Origin: Bacteroidota bacterium
Lineage (GTDB): Bacteria; Bacteroidota; Bacteroidia; AKYH767-A; OLB10
DNA length: 53,029 nt
NCBI GenBank assembly: GCA_016717325.1
Contig: JADKFV010000001.1
Span: 1-53,029, forward strand
Direction of reading: 5' to 3'
Position numbers and translations under genes: made by a program. The notes beneath the pieces are model-generated. The model made no database searches, was not told where the DNA came from, and saw only the letters and a program-made list of their open reading frames with translations. Positions 44,931-53,029 of this stretch are shown here, piece by piece; the stretch's first letter is position 1; the number at the start of each line of letters is the position of its first letter.

Positions 44931-47825
44931 TTAATCGTTAAAAAACTGGTTTAACTTGTTGTTCAATTTTGTGATGTTGGCTGCAATGTTTTTACTGTCT
45001 TCCAAATAGAGGAAGTCGAAACGTTGATAGCCGAATTTTTCTTGATTGAGTTTTAAAAACTCGGTTTCTACAAAGTTTTTCTTTTTCACAAAGTCAGGAT
45101 TATTGCTAAAACCTTCACCCTTTGTTTCAATCATTAAAACCTTGTGAATTTTTTCTTTCTCAGTTCTTTTAATAATGAGAAAGTCAGTTGTGTATTCTCC
45201 AACTTTATTCCAACGCTTTGAATTATTTTTTGCAAAGCAATCAATTTTAAATTGCGTCAGATAATTATCACCGTTGTAGTAAATTTCCAAATCCTTCGTC
45301 TTAAATTCCGCTAAACGCAATGTTTCTTGTATGGCTTGCATTTCAAAACCACTACTACCGCTTGCACCAAAATTGTAAGGTAAATAATGGAATGTATTAT
45401 TTTTAGATTTTATTGGTAGAGAATAATCTTTATCGGATTTGAAAGTTTCATATTCAGGAACCCACTTTTCCATTCCTTGACTTATCATTGTTTCCTTCAT
45501 TACCTGATAAGCCTTTTCAACTTCTGCCCAGTCAAATTCTATATCTGCATTTGTTTTATCTAACTCAAGAATTTTGTTTGTGTCAGCTTCGTTTGGATAG
45601 AGTTTAGGATTTTTCTCTACATCGGTCAAGCGTTCTGCAATCAATAATTCCGCTTGTTTGGAATTACTTCTGTGTCTGTTTGTAATTCTCTTTTGATACT
45701 AAACGCAACACGAATTTTTGATTGTATATAATGCAAATCATACAACTCATTAAAAAATCGGTTTCCGTCTTTTTCAAAAGAAACGGTTTCAAAAATTTCG
45801 TTTAGTTCTGCATCGTATTGATGCAATTGTGTTTCTGAAATCAACCCAAAACTTTGACGGCTTATTTCAAAAAGCCATTGGTTGTAATTTGCAAATGCAA
45901 TTCCTGTTTCGTTAATGATGTCAATAGTTCCAGTATCAATGTTTGATATTTCGCTGGTGCTGATTAAGGCAGAAGCCTTGTAATCTTCCATCTTTTTAAT
46001 GATGGCTTTTAACTTGGCTTTTGTGTTTGCTGTTTCTTCTTCATCAATACTTTGATAGGTAACTTTCATTTGATAAAATTCCACTTTCGGCAATTGCAAA
46101 TATTCCATACGGCTGTGGCGTTCCACCATTTCGGCTTTCCCTATTCGTTTGGTGCTGTTCAGTTCGTCAATGCTGCTGTTTTGCTCTTGCTTCAACTGTT
46201 TGTTAAGTGTATCGGCATTGTCTTTATTCAGCCAAATCAAAGCCGTTTCTTCTTTTCCTTTGTCTACTTGGCGTAAACATCTGCAAGATGTTTGTAGCAC
46301 CATATTTTGTGGGCTGTCGCCTTTTTGCGAAAGAATTACGCCTGTTAAACTTGGACAGTCCCAACCTTCTTTGCCTACTTGAACTAAAAGAATGTAACGC
46401 TTTTTTGAAATTGACAAATCCAAGGAACGGAACTCTAATTCATTCTCTTTTGGCAAAGTGTATTTTTTATTTCCTCCGTGAAATTTTAAAATCTCGGTAG
46501 GATTGATTTTCAATTCGCTTGTCAGAAACGGATAAACTTCTTCTTCTAAAACCTCAATGTTACTGCAATAGATAGCTATTTTAGCAATAGCACCATTTTC
46601 ATAAACAGTTTTCTTGTAAAGTGTATCAAAGTCCTCAATTCCTTTTTTAATGATTTGAAAGCGGTCAAGGTTTTGTCCGATTTTTACTGTTGGCGTTTTG
46701 AGGAATTTTTTTAATTGCTGTTACCAACGGATAATAATAAACCGTGTTGGTTATTTGCGAAAATTTAAAAGCGTAATCACCTGCTTTAATAGTTTCAGCA
46801 CCTTGCAAATAGGGCGTTCCTGAAAAACCTAAAACGGTTGTAATGTTCCCTTTGCTGTGCCAATAATTTACGGCTTGCCGTAATTTAATATCATCGGTTG
46901 CAGCGTGGTGTACTTCATCTATCAGGATTGTCAAGTTCGGAATTTGCCCGAACAATCTTTTTAAATCGTTGCTTGTGTCTTTTTCTTCTTCTTCCAGTTC
47001 CAATTCTGTTTGAGCATTGAATTTGAAACTTTCTAAAATCACTTTCTCCGCATTTACTACAAACACTTGTCCGAATGGATTAGGCAAACAGGCGTTTACT
47101 TTTTGTGCATTTGGATTTCTTGCCTTGTTACTTTTCTTCGCTGATTTCTGCTCGTCCAAAACATCAAACTTCAATAGTTTTTTCAGTTTGCTTGCTGATG
47201 GTTCGGGCAATACCCAAGAAGGGTCGTAATTTTCAATTGTCTTTAAACTTGGAACGATAGAAGATTTTAAACCCGAAGGAATAAGCACTAAAAAATTATG
47301 TGCAAATGCTTTGTTCTCTGGTTCGTTGTCGGCAAAATACAAGTCCAAATAAATGAAAGCCGCCATCAAAAAAGTTTTACCTGCACCCATTGGCAAACTC
47401 ATTAAATAGTCGGCATAACTTACATTGTAGAAAATGCTTTTTATAATAGTGTCGTAATCTAATTCAGTTGGTTTGTCAACGATTAGTTTTTCCAATTCAG
47501 GAAGTAAAGAACCGTTACCGTTTTTTGTTCTTGCAAAGTCATACAGTGCAAAAGCATCTTTATTGGCGGTTAAAAAATCTCTTGCCTTTTGATTAATATT
47601 CAGTTTTGATAAGTCTGTGCCGTTGGTAAAAAAGCCTTCTGAAAATAATTGCCAAAGTGGTTTATTCTGTCCTTGTATTTTTAGAAACAAGTAAGTTTCA
47701 ATCGCTTCAATTTGCGTATCACGCAACTGTCCTTTGTCACGGATATACTTTATCAAATCACTAATGGTGCAGTCGTCAGACTGCAACCATTTGTTTTTCT
47801 TTTCTTGTATGATATAATGAAGCAT
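44931..47825 (-). pseudogene. res: Type III restriction enzyme Res helicase-nuclease, two frameshifts
   Basis: About 965 residues when two breaks are read through: one extra A in a run near 46705 and one missing A near 45648. The SF2 helicase core has Walker A SLPMGAGKTFLMA, the DEAD-type box LTILIDEVHHA, motif III GFSGTP, motif V VGKEGWDCPSL and motif VI QTSCRCLRQV. The C-terminal nuclease domain has the PD-(D/E)xK elements TTDFLIIKR and VLMIETKGEGF. Res translocates and cuts when paired Mod sites are unmethylated. Its ATG overlaps the stop of the XRE regulator (TAATG), so translation is coupled. Confidence 0.92.
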
Positions 47826-48115
47826 TACTTTTTCTTTATTTGTTTAGATACTGATTTCAATGCTTCGTCTGCCATTGGTTCGCCTTGAACCATATTATAC
47901 AATTGGTCGGCAAGCCAAAGGGTTTGCAATTCTTCTACATCAGCTTTGAGTATTTGGGCTAATAATGGGATTTGCTCTTTCTTTAATTGCCTGTCGCCTC
48001 GTTCTACTTTGCTAATAATAGAAGTGTCCACATCTAATTGTGAAGCAAGCTGCCGCAGTAACAAATTTTGCTTCGTTCTTAGTTCTCTAATTCGTTCACC
48101 AAACTGTGTTGCCAT
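47825..48115 (-). CDS. XRE-family regulator of the RM-Argonaute operon
   Basis: A 96-residue DNA-binding protein with a helix-turn-helix near the N terminus (LLLRQLASQLDVDTSIISKV, then ERGDRQLKKEQIPL) and a short C-terminal helical part. I choose ATG 48115 (MATQFGERIRELRTK) because it follows the palindromic operator; a longer open start upstream would include the operator. It is the first gene of the operon and overlaps res by the TAATG junction. It probably acts like a controller protein, limiting or timing expression of restriction. Confidence 0.85.
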   Translation of the reverse strand: MATQFGERIRELRTKQNLLLRQLASQLDVDTSIISKVERGDRQLKKEQIPLLAQILKADVEELQTLWLADQLYNMVQGEPMADEALKSVSKQIKKK

Positions 48116-48120
48116 TATAA

Positions 48121-48141
48121 TAATATTGTCTTGACAAATAT
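48121..48141 (-). promoter_or_regulatory. Palindromic operator before the RM-Argonaute operon
   Basis: AATATTGTC and GACAAATATT flank a TT centre, giving a nearly perfect 10-base inverted repeat just 5 bases upstream of the XRE start codon. It is the obvious binding site for the XRE dimer and would allow autoregulation of the whole operon. Confidence 0.6.
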
Positions 48142-48223
48142 TGGCAAATATAAGAAAACAAAGCAAAGTTACTAAAAAAAGTAGTACTTGAAAAAGATTT
48201 GAGAAAGTGGGGAAATGAGGATT

Positions 48224-48251
48224 TGAGGAAAGGCGGTTTAACGCTTCCTCA
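48224..48251. terminator. Stem-loop between primase and RM operon
   Basis: TGAGGAA (48224-48230) pairs with TTCCTCA (48245-48251), extended by GCG/CGC across a two-base bulge. Longer direct wording (ATCCTCAAAT/GAGGATTTGAGG) surrounds it. It lies 25 bases beyond the end of the DUF3987 gene and probably stops its transcript. Confidence 0.5.
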
Positions 48252-48275
48252 TATCCTTAAATCCTCAAATAGGAA

Positions 48276-50519
48276 CTATTGAGGATTTTTGGCGTTGGGG
48301 TTGGTGTACTGGTCGTGACCATCGTACTGGATAATATCAGCATCTTTAAACTCCTTGATGTAACGCTGTGCTGACTTGTCGGTAATGCCCAAACTTGAGG
48401 CTGTGGCTACATAGGTTTGGCGGTTGAAATGGTAAGGCAGGTTTTCTAAAACTGCTCTTTCTTGTGCTTTGGTTTTGGCTTGTAGGTTTCCTGGGCTATT
48501 TGAGAATATACATAACTGCTATGCTTTACCAGTATGGTAATCATATCCAACGTGTTTTGAAAGTCGGTATCAGTGCAATAAAGGTTTTGTTCTATGCTTC
48601 CATCTTCCATAATTCGGAGTGCTGAAAAAATCATCATTATTCGGTAGGCAATTAAGCCCAAACGCCTTACTGAACTGATAATCTCTTCTTCTTGGATATT
48701 GACATACAGTGTTTGCATTTTCTCAAAGAATTGGTTGAATTGCAATTGCTGTGATGGGGTCAAAGAAAAGTGTACATCGGGGTTGGCTTGTAAAGTTTGG
48801 TACAAACTGAAAAACTCATTGCCCAGACTTTTCAAAATGCACATCCAAACCGTTTTCGGTTTTAGAGGCAAACACATCTTTCCAAATCAATTTCATATTC
48901 ATTACATAGAACATAAAACGGCTGAACAAACCATTTTCAGCATTTGGAATGAGGGTTGTTATTTGCTTGGGAGTACCTGAAAGTAAAGCTGATAAACAAG
49001 GTCTGTCAATTTCTACATACTCCTTGTCTGTTCTACGATAGTATGAGATAGGTTCGTGTTGAAAAGCATTGCGAAAACCATCGCTAAAGTCTCCGTAATC
49101 GCTTTTAAATGCTTTGGCAAGGTATCGCCCTCTGTTTCAAAAAATAAGCCCTCTTTTATCGCTATCGCCCAATATTTCTAAAAAGCCTGTTGCACTGTTA
49201 TTGGCAGGAATGAACAACATTTTTGGGGTGGTTTCTGTGGCTTTTCGGTGTTGGCATCTTTACCCTTGTTTGCGTTGTACTCTTGCATATCCACTTCAAA
49301 CTGTTGCTTCATTATCTTGGCTTGGTTTCTTAGTGCTAAGTGTATAGGTTCAACCAATTTTCGGCAATGAATTAAAATGCCTTTCCCTGCTGATGCTTTG
49401 GCAGAAATGAAAATGAACAAGTTTGTATTTACTGGATTGTCGCCATACTTACCAATGAGTTTAGGAAATGCCACACTTAACGTAACCAATGAACCTAACA
49501 ATAAAATATCCCTTTCCTCTTTGGTGGTGGCTACTTGTGTAATGTGTTTTAAAAACTCTGGTATTGTGTCAAACACTGCATCGGGCAAAGTAGGCATTTG
49601 TTCTTCGGGCTTGGCTTCCTCTTGATCCGTTGCCTTTTGCTTGGGTTCAAACTTCTTATGTTCTTGGGTGTGGTGTGAATAGGCACTATTTACGGCAGTC
49701 TTAATTTCTCTTTCAGATAAATCAAAATGCTGTGTACATAGTATTTCAGTATCGGATTGCGATAAACCAACTCTGTTTGCAATTAGAAGCAAGCAGATAA
49801 ATAAAATTGTTTCTGTTACCATCGGTATATGTTAATTTTTGATTTGTAAATTGAATTTGTTGATTGAATAAAAATGTAATGTTGAGGTCTTCGGGTTCTG
49901 CCTGTTCTATTGGAACAACTGGAGCAATAGCCGAAGGCGTTTGCGATTGTTGTTCTTGAATGAATTGGGGCAAAGCCACAATGAATTTCTCGTTTTGGAT
50001 GGTTCGGTATGCGTTGGGGTCGTGGCTCATAAAACAAAGCCTTGTAACATCTTTTGCAGCTTGGGTCTGCCTTTAATCCTGTGGCATCTTCATAATACTT
50101 CTGCACTTGCAAATAAGCAATGTCGTGGTGTTCCAGTTCTGTGCTTACCTCAACAAATACTTTTAAGCCATTGCCACTTGGACTAATGAAGCAAAGTGAT
50201 GTGTAGGAGATTTTGCTAATGATTGCAAACGCAGTTTGCAACTGTTCCTGTGTGAGTTTGTCAAAATCTAAATGCACAAAGCCACTGTACATTTTCAAGA
50301 AAAGGCATTTGCCTTTTTCGCTAAATACAGCCGAAGGCGTAAAGCTAATAACTGTTTCTTTTTGTTGTCGGCTTCTTCCTTTTTGCCTTGTGCAACAAGA
50401 TTGCGGATTTCTTCTACTTCCGTTTTGTACTTGTCGGAAATAATGTCTTTACCTATCAGCAGTAGAGATTTTTTTTCTACCGGGATAGTAAAGTTTCTAA
50501 ATATGGTACTTGATGCCAT
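48276..50519 (-). pseudogene. DUF3987 / VirE-like primase-helicase of mobile element, frameshifted
   Basis: Read through, about 745 residues. The N-terminal part (50519-49990) has FTIPVEKKSLLLIGKDIISD and FVHLDFDKLTQEQLQTAFAI with SPSGNGLKVFVEV, the BT4734-like primase-polymerase fold. A middle linker follows, then the DUF3987 ATPase part: FLKHITQVATTKEERDILLL, LIGKYGDNPVNTNLFIFISA and the Walker A-like SAGKG near residue 320. The C-terminal winged helix ends TDKSAQRYIKEFKDADIIQY. Breaks lie near 50295, 50030, 49790, 49230, 48880 and 48470. Such genes are replication modules of Bacteroidota integrative elements. Confidence 0.8.
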
Positions 50520-50548
50520 TTCTTTTCTTTCTTATCGGTTAAAAAATT

Positions 50549-50850
50549 CTATTTGCGTTTGTTCTTGAGTATGTACTCGGTAGCCATAGCATCAATTTCA
50601 TCGGTTGATGATTGACGGTTACGCTGCAACCAGTCGTCTAACTCGGAACGCTTGAAATAGAGTTTCTTTCCTGGGGACAGAAATGGGGAATACTCTTTGT
50701 ACTTGTAAGTTTGTACAAATGTGAGGGGCTTACATCAAGGAATGTGCAAGCCTCGTTGAAGTTTAATACTGTTTTTTGCAGTAAGTTTTGCTCATCTAAT
50801 TTGTTTGCAATTTCTGTGAGCTTGTCGAGAATTAAATTTTCTGTTGCCAT
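50549..50850 (-). CDS. Excisionase-type HTH protein, one frameshift
   Basis: About 100 residues. MATENLILDKLTEIANKLDE is a short coiled part. Then an HTH_17 (MerR/excisionase-like) domain follows, VLNFNEACTFLDVSPSHLYK and LTSTKSIPHFCPQ. A one-base break near 50675 leads to KLYFKRSELDDWLQRNRQSS and a Lys-rich end at 50549. It fits the small DNA-binding protein usually found between the integrase and the primase in these elements, probably acting in excision or control. Confidence 0.8.
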
Positions 50851-50955
50851 CGTAAAATATTTTTTTGTTTACGATGTCAAAATTCTACAATGCAGCAGGG
50901 GCAAAGGTTAAGGGGTTATTCCCTTAATCACTATTCATAATAATCTTAATGTTTT

Positions 50956-52001
50956 TTATTGCATTTGTTTGAAGATTTTATCAATAGTTGCCTTTTCTTT
51001 CGGCTCAACTGCGTTCTTATTATTACTTGCTGAAAGATTATTTGCAGTAATTAGATTGTCGCTTTTAGAATAGAACAATTGCGATTTTTCAATATTGGCT
51101 AAAGTGAGATTATGAAAGTATGGTTTGATTTATTACGATGTATCTAAAGTTCTTTGTTTCGCAACCGATTTGGATTTTTACAGAATTGGGTAATATGCTT
51201 TTTGATATTAATACTTTCAATAATTCATCTGCACTGGTAACATCTTCATTCAAAAATTCTACTTGGTGGCACAATTGATTTACTACTGATTTCAACTTTT
51301 CAAAATCATCTTTAAAGCCAAAGTTTAATACCTCTTGTCCTTTGAAATCAATATCCGCAGGGGTTAATGGTTTCAACTCTTGTATTAATGCCTTTGGTAA
51401 ATTCAAATCCAACAAATAAAAATCTTCAATACTGGTGGGGCTGTCAATACTGTCTTTGCTCAATTCCTGAATATCAAAAAACAAAATAGTAAGGTGTTGC
51501 CTTAATAACTGCAATACAAAATGTGATAAGGTGCTTTGCTCGGTGGGTACTTCCTCAAATCCTCTTTCCTTAATCTCCTTAACTGTGTTTACGGTTAAGG
51601 CTTTGATGTTCTTTAATGCAATGGTGGTGTGGTACACTATATCCACCTTTTTGCTGTACTTCTGCATCTTGGCATTAAAAGCATTGTAAACACGAAGTGT
51701 TTCAAGGCTGATAACGGCATTATAAAATTTGCTTACGGCATCGCTGTAAGTTGGAAAATCAATTGCGAAGCAATGGTTTTTCAAAGTACTTAGTTCCTTT
51801 GTATTTGCTTTGTAAGCCATTTGGTGAGGTCGGAATAATCAGCAGCAGTATTTGAAGCTGCTGCACCAGCTCGGCTTCATGGAGGGTTCTTTGCTGCCTA
51901 CCTTTTTTTATTTTTCTCGTTGATGGCTTTTGTGCCTTTGGCATCAAAGTCAGGGAGCATAAGTTCTTTGAACAAATGCTATTCAATATTTTTATTTCCA
52001 T
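50956..52001 (-). pseudogene. Mobile-element protein of unknown function, frameshifted
   Basis: The central open part (51820-51110) reads KNHCFAIDFPTYSDAVSKFY and contains DIVYHTTIALKNIKALTVNT and DFYLLDLNLPKALIQELKPL. After a break near 51130 the tail continues FHNLTLANIEKSQLFYSKSD to a stop at 50956. Upstream of 51820 pieces such as ELMLPDFDAKGTKAINEKNK lie in other frames, up to about 52001. I know proteins of this kind only from their position between integrase and excisionase genes in Bacteroidota elements. No domain is recognisable. Confidence 0.55.
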
Positions 52002-52030
52002 TATAAGCCAATATTTATTTTGTTAAGCTG

Positions 52031-53029
52031 CTACTGTTTCTTTTCATCAATTACATTAGCATAAATCTGTTTTTAAATGCCTGTGTCCAAGCAACTTTGA
52101 TACTGTGAAAATATCAGTACCTAAAGTAAGCTGTAATGTAGCGTATGTGTGCCTTGCACTTTAGTGGAAAGTGATGTGCTTTTCAATACCTGCCTTTACC
52201 ATCCAACGGTATAAATCAGCATTACGACTATCGGAATAAATTAAATCGGGAAATACCGGGTCGGCTGGCTTTCCTTTGTCTCCTAATAAATTAGAGGCGG
52301 CATCGGATATGGGCAAGGTTTCAGATCCTTATGTTTGTGGCTGTACGAAACGGAGGTAATGGCCTAACTCGGTTGATTGTTGCAGTTCACTCCGTTTCAA
52401 TGTGTGAAATATCGCTGAAACGTAACCCTGTAAGACAAGCAAAAATAAAAGCCCTTCATCAACTCGTTTTTACATTCGGTTTTGGCTAAGGTCTTTGAAT
52501 TCATCAAGGGTTAAAAACTCTCTTACTCGGTTCGCCCTTGTGGCAAGCCTTCTACCATTTCAGCAGGGTTGGTTTTTAGTATGCCATCTCCCTCACAGCT
52601 TGTTTAAGGTGCTGCTCTAAACTTATTAAAGTAGCTGGTTGTTGGTATTGGTTGAAATTGCCTTTTTGGTTTTGGTACTGGCTTCTTTCACAGGTAATCC
52701 TGGACCATCAACAAAGGCTTTATTGATTTGGTTAAATTAGCCCATATCCTCTTGGGCAATACTTTTCCAAGTGCTTTATCGGTACTATCCGAATTGCCAT
52801 AATTCCCTTTGCTGTCTTTTCTCTTTTCAGCTAATGCCTCCATATACATAATGAAGTACGTTTTAGCTTCTCCTTATCGTGGGGAAATCATAAGTGCTGT
52901 TTGTATCTCCAAATGCCTTTTACTGCGGATGGTTTCGGCTAATGCCAGTATCTTTTTATTCTCTTCTTTTACAGCATTGGTGAGCTTCCTTTTTCGGGGT
53001 CGGGTGTTAGGTACAAATTCAAATACTCA
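52031..53029 (-). pseudogene. int: Tyrosine recombinase/integrase, frameshifted and cut by window edge
   Basis: The C-terminal catalytic part is clear: ADLYRWMVKAGIEKHITFH, a stop in place of one residue, then ARHTYATLQLTLGTDIFTVS and KLLGHRHLKT, with the final Tyr in QIYANVIDEKKQ (stop at 52031). These give the conserved R-H-x-x-R/H-Y residues. Upstream, in shifted frames, lie REFLTLDEFKDL, ALAEKRKDSKGNYGNSDSTD and the arm-type start VPNTRPRKRKLTNAVKEENK at the window edge. At least six indels break it. It would have integrated the element, probably at a tRNA gene. Confidence 0.85.

Noticed and set aside
1..53029. CRISPR array
   Set aside because: I looked for short repeats at regular 60-75 base spacing and found none; the repeats present are long and irregularly placed.

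Overview
The window looks like a chromosome segment from an AT-rich member of the Bacteroidota, probably near the Chitinophagales/Sphingobacteriales. Signs are: promoters with the TAnnTTTG -7 box and a TTTG/TTG -33 box about 20 bases upstream; typical gene families (RemB/Wzi-like barrel, CusA-CusC fusion, DUF6660, DUF3987 primase, GH109); and two tRNAs without encoded CCA.

Layout. (1) 1-7420 is an accessory, partly decayed array. A 1.5-kb unit carrying a PagL-like acyloxyacyl hydrolase occurs twice: a ruined copy at the left edge and an intact copy at 5472-6990. The array also holds a broken DUF4143 ATPase and a HigBA toxin-antitoxin pair. Each gene module is followed by a copy of a 240-340-bp repeat that contains, on the minus strand, what looks like the start of an IS1182-type transposase. 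(2) 7425-27716 is mostly intact, core-like sequence: queG, pdxJ, a DUF1569 gene, a CAU tRNA, a nucleotidyltransferase-sugar kinase-GH109 cluster that looks like GalNAc release and salvage, methyltransferases, a GH31 glucosidase and glgB separated by a toxin-antitoxin islet, a WecA/MraY-type transferase, a RemB/Wzi-like protein and a cysteine desulfurase. (3) From tRNA-Asn (27945-28018) to the right edge is a probable integrated element. It has two small genes interrupted by stop codons, a broken HEAT-repeat gene, an odd GC-rich stem-loop-rich stretch without genes (30.4-31.0 kb), a metal-resistance block (P-type ATPase, acyl carrier protein, CusB, CusA-CusC fusion, DUF6660), a type III restriction-modification operon with a prokaryotic Argonaute, and an integration/replication block (DUF3987 primase, excisionase-like protein, unknown protein, tyrosine integrase running off the right edge).

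The most interesting locus is 40979-48141. An XRE regulator with a palindromic operator is followed, with overlapping or 3-base junctions, by a type III Res helicase-nuclease, a beta-class Mod adenine methyltransferase and an Argonaute of about 687 residues whose PIWI catalytic residues appear degenerate. The gene order predicts that the Argonaute is made together with the restriction system and works with it.

Caution: many genes in regions 1 and 3 are interrupted by one-base indels, mostly in homopolymer runs, while the middle region has almost none. This could be real decay of mobile DNA or uneven read quality. I give full-length gene extents across such breaks and say so in each entry. All family names come from reading the translated sequence; no database search was possible.
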